DNA of 33,197 bases from Lentisphaeria bacterium UBA7640 (GCA_002483765.1 DLIO01000036.1:1-33197); one strand, 5' to 3'. Positions 23,289 through 32,408 are shown, numbered from the stretch's first letter. The notes: generated by a model from the letters alone, not told the origin. Translations and numbers: made by a program.

Positions 23289-23822
23289 TCATTGAGCCGG
23301 TTGCCCGAAAATTAGCCAAACGACATAAATAACTAAGCCAATGAACCCTATGGCAAGGATTCCTAGCAGTAATAAAATTAGTTTCTGACTTTTTGCGCCT
23401 TTGCTCTTTTCGGCATGCGCAAATGGTGAAAGATTATCCATCTTGGTGATAACAGTTTTAACCGTAATATCGGCGCTGTCTAGGTCAATTCCAGTACGGG
23501 TACGAGTATTCGAGGTGATGGTGCCATCGTCAAAATCGTATAGCACTTCCACTGCTCCGAGCTGAATAATATCACTGGAATTGAGGGTCTGTTCATGGAT
23601 AGGAATATTGTTAACGCGCGTTCCATTGGTACTATCGCTATCGCGGATTAGATATTTTCCATCCTCGGTTTTGATAAAATCACAATGATGAGAGCTTAAG
23701 CTGGCATCTTTGATGCAAATACTTTGAGCGTCTGAACGCCCAGCAGTATGGACATCTTCAGTAAGTTCAAAAGATTTTCCCCGAAGTTTCTCGGAAAGAA
23801 CAATCAATTTAGGGTTAGCCAT
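23289..23822 (-). CDS. FHA-domain protein with C-terminal membrane anchor
   Basis: This is a 177-residue protein from the chosen ATG; a GTG nine bases upstream would add three residues (MGI). Residues about 5-100 form a forkhead-associated domain, a phosphothreonine-binding fold: HTAGRSDAQSICI, SLSSHHCDF and DSTNGTRVNN carry the usual Arg, Ser-His and Asn-Gly-Thr of the binding site. A polar linker follows, then one membrane segment near the C-terminus (about 151-173). It should therefore display the FHA domain in the cytoplasm from the inner membrane and bind a Ser/Thr-phosphorylated partner, implying a Hanks-type kinase elsewhere in the genome. It is probably co-transcribed with ftsH. Confidence 0.88.
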   Translation of the reverse strand: MANPKLIVLSEKLRGKSFELTEDVHTAGRSDAQSICIKDASLSSHHCDFIKTEDGKYLIRDSDSTNGTRVNNIPIHEQTLNSSDIIQLGAVEVLYDFDDGTITSNTRTRTGIDLDSADITVKTVITKMDNLSPFAHAEKSKGAKSQKLILLLLGILAIGFIGLVIYVVWLIFGQPAQ

Positions 23823-23883
23823 AATTCCCACTACTCCATAGTTTACATTAATTTCGACATCAGCCGTTATCTATTAACAGTTA

Positions 23884-23911
23884 AATATAGCAACTGATAT
23901 GGTTTTGTCAA
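23884..23911 (-). promoter_or_regulatory. Sigma-70-type promoter of the FHA-ftsH-DUF167 unit
   Basis: On the minus strand TTGACA (23906-23911) and TATATT (23884-23889) are separated by 16 bases. A transcript would start near 23877 and have a leader of about 55 bases. The -35 is a perfect consensus and the -10 differs from consensus at one position. Confidence 0.55.
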
Positions 23912-24058
23912 AAAATAAGCCAAAAAAAACGTCAATTATCTGAACGGGAACAATTTGGCATTGATCTATATTTTTACTTAATGGTGATAGAAAAAAAGAG
24001 ATTGAAGTATATAGTAAGTTTTTAATTTTATTAACCCATATAATTTCTAGGAGAGATG

Positions 24059-26362
24059 ATGTTTTCTGCTATTGTGAATAAATTAGCAGTAGCGTTGCTG
24101 TTGTTAGTGGTAGCCACGCTTACTGTCTGCGCTGCAGAAATTGGAAAAATCTCAATTGTTCAGGACAGCGGACAGCTTTCTGAAGAGATGATCAGATTTA
24201 ATATTCAGCTAAAAGTCGGCGATACTTTTGATGAAAACATCTTGAATGCTGACATCAAGCGCCTTCACGGGACTGGTTTTTTTGCGGATATTGTTTCTGA
24301 GACTAAAGATGCCGGTAGTGGCAAAGTAGATATTACTATTCGCACTAAAGCTAAACCGACGATTAAAAACGTTTACATTGTTGGCAATATTAAATATCCA
24401 TCCTACGAACTCATGAAAAATGTTTCTCTCTCCGCCGAGCAACCGCTTAACGACAATCAGTTACGTGAAAGCGCTAATAAGTTGCGCAGTTTTTACAAAG
24501 AAAAAGGCTATAACGAAGCACAAATTACCCCTGAGTTGAAAACGCTAGAAGACGGGCGCATTGATGTGGTTTTCCAGGTCAAAGAAAATTTACGGATGAA
24601 GGTCGACAAGGTTACCTTTGAAGGTAACAGCATCTATTATAACTGGACGTTGAAGCACGCGGTCGCTAACCGTTGGTCTATCCTCAGCCGCTTTTTGGAC
24701 ATGGGACTTTATGATCCGGGCGAACTGGAAAATGACAAGGCCCGGTTGCGCGAACTATTCTGGAATAAAGGCTATTTAGATTTTAAAGTTGAAGAAATTC
24801 AGATTAAAGCTCAAGAGAAATCTCCTGAATATGTTGACATTAATTTTAAAATTTTTGAAGGGGAACCCTATAAAGTCGGTAAAACTACTTTTGTAGGCAA
24901 TGAGATCTTCAGTAGTGCGCAATTACAGGAAATGGTAAGATTACGAGAGGGAGAAATTTTCGATAATCGCTTGGAGCAGGAGACTAGTCGGGATATTTGT
25001 GGACTTTATCAAACGCTCGGGCATGCGGATGTTTCTTGCCGGGTTGAACGCATTCCAAATTTTAAAACTAAGGTTGTTGATCTCAATATGGTCGTTCATG
25101 AAGGACGCCGTTATGAAGTGAAAGACGTAGTCATTACTGGTAATAAAATCACCAAAGACAAAGTTATCCGCCGAGAACTAGTGATTCAACCCGGTGACCC
25201 GCTCGACAACAACCGCATTGAAGCTAGCCAATCTCGCTTGATGGGGATGGGGTATTTTGGTAAAGTCGATACTGTTTCGGTCAATACCGATGAAATCGGA
25301 AAACGTGATGTTATTTTTGATGTTGAGGAAAAAAGCACTTTTGCTTTCAAAATTGGCGGTGGTTATTCCGATACCGATAGCCTTTTGGGGATGGCTGAAA
25401 TCAGTAATTCAAATTTTGACATAACTGACCCACAAAGTTATTTTCAGGGCGGCGGGCAACGTTTTCGTATTCAGGGAATGTTAGGTCTTGAGCGAATGGG
25501 CTTCAATGTCGACTTTACCGAACCGTGGTTGTTCGATATTCCACTGCGACTAGATCTGTCGGGTTATTGGAATGAATATCAATACGATTATTGGTATGAA
25601 CAGCGCGGTGGAGCGAGGGTTACTTTAGCCAAACAGTTTTTCGATGATTTTACTTCAGTAGCGCTTGGTTATAAATTCGAATATGTTCGAGTTTATCACG
25701 TTGACCGCGACGAGTCAAGAGAGATGCAAGACTCACAAGGAAACTGGTTAGTTAGCCAGCCTTCAATTTCGTTGACTCGTGACACACGCGACAGCATGTT
25801 GGAACCGACTTCAGGTTATTATCTAAATTTCACTTCTTCAATTACACCGCAATTCCTCGGTTCAAGTGAAGATTATTACCGTCTAGAAGCCAAAGGTAGC
25901 CTTTATTATTCATTTTTAGACAAAGCCATTATTACCCACGTTGGCGGAAAAATTGGGACGGTTGCCGGATTTAATCCTAATGATGACGTCCCGATATTTG
26001 AACGTTATTTTCTCGGCGGTGGCGACAGCATTCGTGGGTTTCCATACCGCGAAATTGGCCACAACGACATTAACGGTCACAACCTTGGCGGGCAGTCCAT
26101 GCTGTTATTAACCGCCGAAGTTAGTCACCCCATTTGGAGTTTCATTCGTGGTGCGGTTTTTGTTGACGTCGGCAACGCTTGGCATAAATCCTATCGTTAC
26201 GACATGAGCGGTATCAATGTTGGCGCTGGATATGGATTGCGCATCAAAGTTCCGTATTTTAACGCACCGGTAAAGCTCGATCTCGCATATCCGATTCTCA
26301 ATAATCAGGATGACGCCAAAAGCGCATTGCGTTTCCACTTCAACATGGGCTTTGCATTCTAA
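24059..26362 (+). CDS. bamA: Outer-membrane assembly factor BamA (Omp85)
   Basis: BamA inserts beta-barrel proteins into the outer membrane. After a signal peptide (about 1-26, ending CAA) come five POTRA repeats, visible as recurrent phrases such as KVTFEGNSIYYNW, KTTFVGNEIFSSAQL and DVVITGNKITKDKVIRREL. The C-terminal half is a 16-strand barrel of the bacterial surface antigen family, with the conserved FLGGGDSIRGFPYREIG loop and a terminal aromatic residue in HFNMGFAF. Length (767) is normal. Two adjacent ATG codons exist; I chose 24059 because AGGAG (24049-24053) is five bases away, but only two from 24056. The DUF493 gene overlaps its stop by one base. Confidence 0.96.
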   Translation: MFSAIVNKLAVALLLLVVATLTVCAAEIGKISIVQDSGQLSEEMIRFNIQLKVGDTFDENILNADIKRLHGTGFFADIVSETKDAGSGKVDITIRTKAKPTIKNVYIVGNIKYPSYELMKNVSLSAEQPLNDNQLRESANKLRSFYKEKGYNEAQITPELKTLEDGRIDVVFQVKENLRMKVDKVTFEGNSIYYNWTLKHAVANRWSILSRFLDMGLYDPGELENDKARLRELFWNKGYLDFKVEEIQIKAQEKSPEYVDINFKIFEGEPYKVGKTTFVGNEIFSSAQLQEMVRLREGEIFDNRLEQETSRDICGLYQTLGHADVSCRVERIPNFKTKVVDLNMVVHEGRRYEVKDVVITGNKITKDKVIRRELVIQPGDPLDNNRIEASQSRLMGMGYFGKVDTVSVNTDEIGKRDVIFDVEEKSTFAFKIGGGYSDTDSLLGMAEISNSNFDITDPQSYFQGGGQRFRIQGMLGLERMGFNVDFTEPWLFDIPLRLDLSGYWNEYQYDYWYEQRGGARVTLAKQFFDDFTSVALGYKFEYVRVYHVDRDESREMQDSQGNWLVSQPSISLTRDTRDSMLEPTSGYYLNFTSSITPQFLGSSEDYYRLEAKGSLYYSFLDKAIITHVGGKIGTVAGFNPNDDVPIFERYFLGGGDSIRGFPYREIGHNDINGHNLGGQSMLLLTAEVSHPIWSFIRGAVFVDVGNAWHKSYRYDMSGINVGAGYGLRIKVPYFNAPVKLDLAYPILNNQDDAKSALRFHFNMGFAF

Positions 26363-26625
26363 TGTTTGGCGGTCAGGAATTAAAATATCCAGTTGATTGG
26401 CAGTTCAGGATTATTACTGAACAGCAATGCCATCCAGGAATTATCGATGAGCTTCAGAAAGTTTTAACTGCATTCGAGGTTGTTAATCCGTTATCAATTG
26501 GGCGCGAATCCCAAAACGGCAAATACCTCACTTGCCAAGTGAAAGTATCGTTTCCAACCCGTGAGTACATGGAATCACTCAGCGCTGCTTTGGCTGCCGT
26601 CTCTGGCGTCAAAATGGTGCTTTGA
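26362..26625 (+). CDS. DUF493 (YbeD-like) protein
   Basis: This 87-residue protein has the length of E. coli YbeD and the same type of ending (SGVKMVL here). It shows the family pattern: YPVDWQFRIIT strand, a helix HPGIIDELQKVL, then YLTCQVKVSFPTREYMESL. The fold of the family is an ACT-like alpha/beta sandwich, suggesting a small regulatory or binding role; no reaction is established. Its ATG overlaps the bamA stop (TAATG), so translation is coupled. Downstream the strand reverses after 76 bases without an evident terminator. Confidence 0.8.
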   Translation: MFGGQELKYPVDWQFRIITEQQCHPGIIDELQKVLTAFEVVNPLSIGRESQNGKYLTCQVKVSFPTREYMESLSAALAAVSGVKMVL

Positions 26626-26701
26626 CTGTTATAATATCTCACTTCAAGTCCGCACGCTAATTAATTACGAAAGTTATTTATGACCTGTTTGTTATGGGAA
26701 A

Positions 26702-27523
26702 TCACGAAGTTAATAATAATACTTCGGGCTGGCAGTTTATGCGCAACTTAAAACGCGTATAGCCTAAACCACTGGAAATAAGCAAATCAGTTTTTGATTC
26801 GTTATTGCGGAAGTGTCCATAATCCAGATGGGTTCCATAAATTGAAGACGTTGACAGCGCGCCGAAGCCCGGTAAGCGCAATTGACCACCATGAGTGTGC
26901 CCACATAGGATTAACCCGAAATTCGTCAGTAGATCGCGTTGAGACAAGAGTATTACGGCATCTGGGTTATGTGCCAGCATTATTCGAAACCCCGCAGGGT
27001 AAGATTTTGGCGGTTGTGGATTACCATATTTAAAATCATCAACGCCGAAGAATGACAATCCATCCGTACTAAACCATTGCTGACAAAGTAATTGAAATCC
27101 TGCCTCGGCAAAATAGCCACCCCAGCGTTCCGTTGAAATCCAACGTCGTCGAAACTCCCAGTTCCCTGGCATTGCCAGTTTTATCGGCACGTTAAGTGTT
27201 GCGAGCGCTTGTAACGCCTCTTCAAGGTAACAGGCGTAAGTGGTTAAGTCACCACCAAAAATCAAGATATCAGGAGAGAACTCCACAATATAATTGTTGA
27301 TGTCCTCAATAAAAGCGTGATAAACTTCAGACGGTTGATCCCAGTGCAAGTCGGAAAAAAACATGATTTTTTTACCATTAAGCGCTTGAGCTGGGTCAAT
27401 GACGTAATGGGTCAAAACAGAGGTTTTGCCATTTTTAACGATTTTCCGCGCACCATAATCCGAGATTCTTTGCCAATCTTGCAAGCGGTGGCGATAATTT
27501 AAATTTATCGCCTCCATGGTCAC
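26702..27523 (-). CDS. Calcineurin-like metallophosphoesterase (YkuE/LpxG-type)
   Basis: This 273-residue protein has most metal-binding motifs of the family in order: FSDLHW (D58, H60), FGGDL (D92), PGNWE (N121), LAHNP (H185) and CGHTHGGQL (H209, H211). The third motif normally reads GN-His; here the His is Trp (W122). That His usually assists phosphoester cleavage, though GNW variants may be a known subgroup. No signal peptide is clear. The closest functional parallels are the YkuE and LpxG groups, and a UDP-diacylglucosamine hydrolase role in lipid A synthesis is possible but unproven. GTG 27523 is preceded by GGTGA at seven bases; ATG 27517 is an alternative start. It lies three bases after greA. 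Confidence 0.8.
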   Translation of the reverse strand: MTMEAINLNYRHRLQDWQRISDYGARKIVKNGKTSVLTHYVIDPAQALNGKKIMFFSDLHWDQPSEVYHAFIEDINNYIVEFSPDILIFGGDLTTYACYLEEALQALATLNVPIKLAMPGNWEFRRRWISTERWGGYFAEAGFQLLCQQWFSTDGLSFFGVDDFKYGNPQPPKSYPAGFRIMLAHNPDAVILLSQRDLLTNFGLILCGHTHGGQLRLPGFGALSTSSIYGTHLDYGHFRNNESKTDLLISSGLGYTRFKLRINCQPEVLLLTS

Positions 27524-27526
27524 TGA

Positions 27527-29614
27527 TTATTCACCATTAATTTCTGAAATGATAGTCAACGGAAGAGCAGTAACTTTTTTGACCGTACATTTGGTTCCAT
27601 CGGGTAACGTAGCGCGCTCTCCTGCAGATTTACCCAATATGGCTTCACCCATTCTGGTTTTATAAGATATCCAGTTTTTCTCTGGTTTTCCGTCACGTGC
27701 GCCAAGCAGATAATAGGTTTCTTTTTTACCGCCATCATGTTCAATTTCGACACAACTACCGATAATAGCGCGACCACGAACGGCAACGGTTTTAAAGTCC
27801 ATCGGCTGAATAGTACCAAGGTCATGTTCAAGGTCGCCACGGCGACGGGACAGGAAATTACGGCGTTCTTTGGCTGCATCATACTCTGAGTTCTCACGGA
27901 AGTCACCGAGCGAACGAGCAAACTTGAGCGCTTCTCGGTTTTCAGGTTGATCCACGCTGATCAGCTTTGCCAACTCTTTACGCATATTAGCGTGTGACAT
28001 TATTGAAGTAAACAGTTGTTCTTGTTGTGGCTCTTGATCTTGCTCGTTTTGCCTAGCGGCGAGGATTTTCTCGCCGATACCGTTTTCGATATGTAAACGA
28101 ACTTTATCCGAAAGGCGCGCCAGTTTTACGAGGAGACTTTGTTGTTCGCCACCACCAAACGATGCGGAATTTTGCAACGCAGAAGTGATAACGCCAACGT
28201 CTTCGCCGGCATTAGCAATCAATAATCTATGAAAATCGGCTTTGTTTAATAACAGCTTGCGTAGTTCACGCTGCGCTGGCTGCCATGCTTTCGGGAGCTT
28301 TTCTTTGCCCAAAGCGTGAAGCACTTGGTCAATAGTAATTGCTTCCGTCAATTCTGAATCAACTTTTTTTGCATTGCGAAAAATCCAGACGATGATGTCA
28401 CAACTGAGCCGCGGTAACTTTGCTACAGCATTGGTAAATTCAGTGTTTTCTGGGTCGCCAATTGCGTTAATGCAACGCAATGGTAACGCACAAGCCAACT
28501 CAGCCAATACTGGTCCGGAATAGATGTGATGCAACAGTTCAGCGACTGATTCGAGCGATTTAACTGAAATTGCGGCCATGATGGCGACTTTTCTCATGTC
28601 TGGGTCACGCTCCATACTCGGCAGAAATGGAGCTTTGCCTTTTAGTGGGCTGAAAACTTCGATCGCGTCACTTTTTAGATCAATACGCGGAACAATCATC
28701 GCGACACATTCTGCCAACTTGGGACCTTCACGCAATGACACCTCACTCTTGAGACGGGTGAAAAATTTCCTGAGCTGCTCAACCTCTTCTGCAGAAAACA
28801 TCTCTGCATCATCTGCTTCATCTTTTAAAAGCGAATACAGTTCTTCTATACTTCTGGCGGCACAGGCTTGACGTTGTTTAGCTCCTGTAGCACTGGCAGA
28901 AAGATTCCACCAATTTTCAAAATTTGCAAGAGTAGCAAAATTTTCTGGGGTTAATGAAGCGAGAGCAATATGTTTAATTTGTTCTTCGGTAATGGGCAAA
29001 ATAGCTTTGCGAGTGGCAGTGTCGCGATACTCGTTGGAGCTGTATTTGGTACGAGGATCAAAGCCGGAGAGCTTCAAGGTGTCTGGTCCAGGTTCGAAGA
29101 AAAATGCACCTGATAGCGCGATCTCTAAAGGAATTGCCAGCGATCCGCCTCCCGACAACAGCGATACACCAAGGGAAGTGGTAATTCCATCAACGTTGCC
29201 TAGTGTCCCCCAGCGCGGTGGATTATCAAGAAATACATTGAGACCATTTTTAAGTTTCAATAAGATTTGGTAACGTTTATAAACTTCCGAAAGTGGAATG
29301 TTGTGGTCTCGAGCGCCGAGCGCGCGGAAAAAAAGGTTTTTACTGAGAAATGGTGGTAAAAGATATTTAAGCGATTCAACGACTGCCCGACGAAAAATCG
29401 GTGTGTCAACGGGATTGAGAGCTGCGACTTCCATACAGAATTCTGCTTGACGTCCTTCTAGGTTGTCAGTCCAAGCTTCTGCCAAAAAATCAATATGTGG
29501 AGCGATCTCTGGGATCGTCAGATCTTGATGATTTTGTAATTCACGAAGCAATTTATTCAAATACTTCCCAGTGTGGTCGTCTGCCGCCGCCAAAAAAAGG
29601 TCTTCTAATTTCAT
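27527..29614 (-). CDS. greA: Long GreA-type transcription elongation factor with helical N-terminal extension
   Basis: Only the last 150 or so of 695 residues are GreA/GreB-like. The coiled-coil tip reads LGDFRENSEYDAAKERR, keeping the Asp and Glu that in GreA stimulate RNA cleavage in stalled RNA polymerase. The C-terminal FKBP-like part contains YYLLGARDGKPEKNWISYKT and MGEAILGKSAGE. The first 540 residues are mostly helical with repeat-like spacing and no motif I can name. Chlamydial GreA has a similar size and layout (about 715 residues), which is the main pointer to the PVC group. It starts a two-gene minus-strand unit with the metallophosphoesterase and is divergent from lnt. Confidence 0.85.
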   Translation of the reverse strand: MKLEDLFLAAADDHTGKYLNKLLRELQNHQDLTIPEIAPHIDFLAEAWTDNLEGRQAEFCMEVAALNPVDTPIFRRAVVESLKYLLPPFLSKNLFFRALGARDHNIPLSEVYKRYQILLKLKNGLNVFLDNPPRWGTLGNVDGITTSLGVSLLSGGGSLAIPLEIALSGAFFFEPGPDTLKLSGFDPRTKYSSNEYRDTATRKAILPITEEQIKHIALASLTPENFATLANFENWWNLSASATGAKQRQACAARSIEELYSLLKDEADDAEMFSAEEVEQLRKFFTRLKSEVSLREGPKLAECVAMIVPRIDLKSDAIEVFSPLKGKAPFLPSMERDPDMRKVAIMAAISVKSLESVAELLHHIYSGPVLAELACALPLRCINAIGDPENTEFTNAVAKLPRLSCDIIVWIFRNAKKVDSELTEAITIDQVLHALGKEKLPKAWQPAQRELRKLLLNKADFHRLLIANAGEDVGVITSALQNSASFGGGEQQSLLVKLARLSDKVRLHIENGIGEKILAARQNEQDQEPQQEQLFTSIMSHANMRKELAKLISVDQPENREALKFARSLGDFRENSEYDAAKERRNFLSRRRGDLEHDLGTIQPMDFKTVAVRGRAIIGSCVEIEHDGGKKETYYLLGARDGKPEKNWISYKTRMGEAILGKSAGERATLPDGTKCTVKKVTALPLTIISEINGE

Positions 29615-29916
29615 AGTTTTATAGTTGCCTGGTTATTAAATTTTAAAGATAGCGCCAACTGTTTGATCAGCTGAGCCTATAAAATACACCTGAAAAACTT
29701 CTAATTCAACCCTGTAAAAGCAGATTTGTGGATGAATTTATTGGATTATTGAGAGAAATATATCAAAGAGAGTCATTGGCATAAACGAGTAGTCTGCCCT
29801 ATTGTTCCAACTTTCCTTCGCCTAAAATTGTATCTTTTAATGAATTTAAGGTGGATTTTCTACAAATTGAAGACTAAATTGCAATTTACTTATTTAACAA
29901 AGGCATAAGGTTTATT
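29615..29916. other. Divergent intergenic region between greA and lnt
   Basis: These 302 A+T-rich bases must hold promoters for greA (leftward) and lnt (rightward). I see no strong consensus: TTGAAG-N17-TTATTT close to lnt and TATTTTATAGG-like sequence close to greA are weak candidates. No repeat, palindrome of note or small gene is evident. Confidence 0.5.
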
Positions 29917-31689
29917 GTGAATTTTCGAAAATTTATTCTTAAAAAAACTTCCGACTCCACCAATTTAGCTTTCCTGGTCAGTCGTCGTCGTTTTTTTATT
30001 AACCTCAGCGCGACTATTGCTTCGGCATTATTGATGACTTTTTCTATTCCACCGCTCGGACTCAGTTTCCTCGCATTTTTTGCAATGGTTCCACTGCTTC
30101 TGGTCATCTTTTGCAATAATCTCAAACCTGTGGCAGCGGCCGGATATAGCTTCGTGTACGGCTCTATTTGGGGTTTTATGGCATTTTTTTGGTTGCGCGA
30201 AATTGATCCAGTGATACCATGGTTGATGGGGCCGGCACAAGCTTTATTCATAATGGCTTGGGGTGGGTCGGTATCTTTTTTGACACGTTATATTCTTACT
30301 TGCCCCGAAAAATCCACTGGCCATCTGTCATCACTGCTATTGTCCGCCAATCGTCAATTTCGCCAATTTGTACTGGCAGTCGTGATTGCCGCAACATGGT
30401 GCTTGATGGAGTGGTCACGTTCCTGGGTATTGCCATGGAATTATTTCTCCACTGCAATGTGGAACACCTTGCCATTAATCCAGGTCTGTCGCTTTACCGG
30501 AACCTATGGTATCAGTTTTCTATTGATGCTCTTTAATGTTTGCCTTACATTTTACATTATGGATCCAAAATTCGATCCCGTATCCAAGAAGGTTCGGCGT
30601 CCATGGCTATTGATTATCGCTGTGGTGATGGTAGTCATGGTATTCCTCGAAGGAATATTTTTTATTGTTCATCAAAATAAACGAAAGATGCAAACCACTA
30701 CATTTCGTGCTGGATTGGTTCAGGGGGATATCTCTCAACGGCGCAAAGCTGACAATAATGAAGCGCTCGAAGCACTCGACATTTATTTAGGTTTATCCAA
30801 ACAATTGTTAAGTGCTTCGCCTCTACCGGACATTGTGATCTGGCCAGAAACCGCGGTGCCTTATCCTTATCGCGCTTACTATGATGCCAGCGGAAAATTT
30901 AGGCGTGGAGTTCAATTGTTAGCACGAAAATATAATACTCCGTTTATGTTCGGCACCATCGACTTTGAAGATCTTCCGCGCGAAGTTAAACGTGAACCCA
31001 ATACTTATAATAGCGCATTTTTGGTCAAGCCCGCTGGTGATATCGCTGCCCGTTATCACAAAGTACAACGCGTGCCATGGGGAGAATATATTCCAGGGCG
31101 TTCATTGCTGCCGCAGTGGATTATCAAAATAATTGACATGCATCGTGACCTTACTCCGGGGACATCACTTGATCCCATATCAATTTTACCAGGAGTTCGT
31201 GCTGGAGTCAGCATCTGCTTTGAAAGCGTCTTCCCTTTCGTGTCTCGAGGCGAAGCGCGCCGTGGAGCAAATCTTTTGGTAGTGCTCTCCAATGATGCAT
31301 GGTATCCCACTAGCAGCGAGCCGGCACAACATTTAGCCAATGCGATATTTCGCTCCATTGAAACTGGCCTGCCACAACTGCGTTGCGGCAATAATAGCAC
31401 CAGCTGTTTGATTAGTCCAACCGGCTATATTTCCGACTGCTTATTCAAGGAAGCTGATGAAAAAACCGGACTAATATTGCCGGCACCCAATAAACGTGGT
31501 CGTGCGGCCGGAGTCATTCCAGTTCAGGTTGAAAAAGATCCTCGACCAACTTTTTTTGTTCGTAATGGTAATCTTTTCATCCTTTTTTGTTGGATAGTTG
31601 TTCTTGCAGCTTTTAGTTTTTCCATTTCCGGTTGGCGATCATGCCGAACAAAATATCTAAAAATGTTTACTGCTACGGAGCGCAAATAA
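29917..31689 (+). CDS. lnt: Apolipoprotein N-acyltransferase
   Basis: Lnt adds the third acyl chain to the N-terminal Cys of lipoproteins in the inner membrane. The 590-residue protein has an N-terminal block of six to seven membrane segments (about 25-250). A periplasmic carbon-nitrogen hydrolase domain follows with the complete catalytic triad: Glu in VIWPETAVPYP, Lys in YHKVQRVPWGEYIPG and Cys in SICFESVFPF. A final membrane segment sits near 555-575. It is longer than the E. coli enzyme (512), mostly in a basic N-terminal extension and linker loops. The start is GTG 29917, with AAGG seven bases upstream. A small membrane-protein gene overlaps its stop. Confidence 0.95.
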   Translation: MNFRKFILKKTSDSTNLAFLVSRRRFFINLSATIASALLMTFSIPPLGLSFLAFFAMVPLLLVIFCNNLKPVAAAGYSFVYGSIWGFMAFFWLREIDPVIPWLMGPAQALFIMAWGGSVSFLTRYILTCPEKSTGHLSSLLLSANRQFRQFVLAVVIAATWCLMEWSRSWVLPWNYFSTAMWNTLPLIQVCRFTGTYGISFLLMLFNVCLTFYIMDPKFDPVSKKVRRPWLLIIAVVMVVMVFLEGIFFIVHQNKRKMQTTTFRAGLVQGDISQRRKADNNEALEALDIYLGLSKQLLSASPLPDIVIWPETAVPYPYRAYYDASGKFRRGVQLLARKYNTPFMFGTIDFEDLPREVKREPNTYNSAFLVKPAGDIAARYHKVQRVPWGEYIPGRSLLPQWIIKIIDMHRDLTPGTSLDPISILPGVRAGVSICFESVFPFVSRGEARRGANLLVVLSNDAWYPTSSEPAQHLANAIFRSIETGLPQLRCGNNSTSCLISPTGYISDCLFKEADEKTGLILPAPNKRGRAAGVIPVQVEKDPRPTFFVRNGNLFILFCWIVVLAAFSFSISGWRSCRTKYLKMFTATERK

Positions 31690-32237
31690 TGAAAAAAATC
31701 GGGTCATCACAACGTTTAGCCGCCGCATTTTGTGGCTTTTTCGCGGTGTTTTTGCTACGTGCCAATCTAGCTATGTTGGAATATCCTTTAGTATGGTGGG
31801 TGATTGTTTTAGCCGTAATTATTACTATTGAGGCTGGAATTATTGCACTCGCGGGGTTTTCTCCATTATTGCAATTCTCACAACACATTGGATTGCGGGG
31901 CACATATTGGCTAGGCTGGTTTATGTGTTTGTCTGCATTTGGAGTTTTCCTCAACAGCGCTTGGGCCACAGATTGGTTGATGGTTACATTAAACGGCATT
32001 TTTACTTTAGCACTGTTTTGGGTTTCTGTAAACATGGTCAGCGAGCTTAAGAAAAATAGCAAAGCATCCCCGCGCTACAATATTCTTTATATCCTCTTGC
32101 TTTTGGCTACGGTTATTGGGTTTGTGTTTATCCGTTCCCACCAAGGAGTGCTACTAATGCCTGCAGCTATTTTGGCATCAGCCATGGCGAATATTGCATT
32201 GGTAGTTTTACTCTCTGCAATTATGTCTCGCGAATGA
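31689..32237 (+). CDS. Membrane protein of unknown function
   Basis: This 182-residue protein has about six membrane segments and almost no extended soluble part. I chose ATG 31689 because it overlaps the lnt stop (TAATG) and has GGAG eight bases upstream. An in-frame start at 31632 lies inside lnt without support. I recognise no family motif. A short basic loop (KKNSKASPR) separates the first four segments from the last two. Translational coupling to lnt suggests co-expression in envelope biogenesis, but nothing in the sequence shows an activity. It ends at MSRE just before the REP-like palindrome copy 3. Confidence 0.75.
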   Translation: MKKIGSSQRLAAAFCGFFAVFLLRANLAMLEYPLVWWVIVLAVIITIEAGIIALAGFSPLLQFSQHIGLRGTYWLGWFMCLSAFGVFLNSAWATDWLMVTLNGIFTLALFWVSVNMVSELKKNSKASPRYNILYILLLLATVIGFVFIRSHQGVLLMPAAILASAMANIALVVLLSAIMSRE

Positions 32238-32254
32238 AGTTTCTGATTGTTTAA

Positions 32255-32285
32255 AATTAGCGCGCGCATTATGCGCGCGTGAATT
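32255..32285. repeat. REP-like palindrome, copy 3
   Basis: GCGCGCGCA-TTA-TGCGCGCGT (32260-32280), flanked by AATT on both sides. The left arm, loop and outer AATT are identical to copy 1, and the right arm is identical to copy 2. It lies 18 bases after the membrane-protein stop and 42 bases before a promoter, so it separates two transcription units. Confidence 0.85.
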
Positions 32286-32326
32286 TCAAAATCACCTAAA
32301 GCGGACGTTCAAAAAGATTTATACCA

Positions 32327-32354
32327 TTGAAACTATTTTTAGAGTTACTATATT
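32327..32354 (+). promoter_or_regulatory. Sigma-70-type promoter of the carbonic-anhydrase-like gene
   Basis: TTGAAA (32327-32332) and TATATT (32349-32354) are separated by 16 bases, the same architecture as the FHA-ftsH promoter. A transcript would start near 32361 and carry a leader of about 48 bases with GGAGG seven bases before ATG 32409. Confidence 0.5.
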
Positions 32355-32408
32355 TCGGGAAGAAGAGGTTATCAGTCTCTAAACAAACTTATTTATGGAG
32401 GATATGCC

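Noticed and set aside
24039..24044. TATAAT as the bamA promoter -10 box
   Set aside because: A transcript starting about seven bases later would begin at or after the AGGAG ribosome site, so it cannot serve bamA.
31632..31688. Longer N-terminus for the membrane protein after lnt
   Set aside because: These codons lie inside lnt; ATG 31689 overlaps the lnt stop and has a ribosome site.
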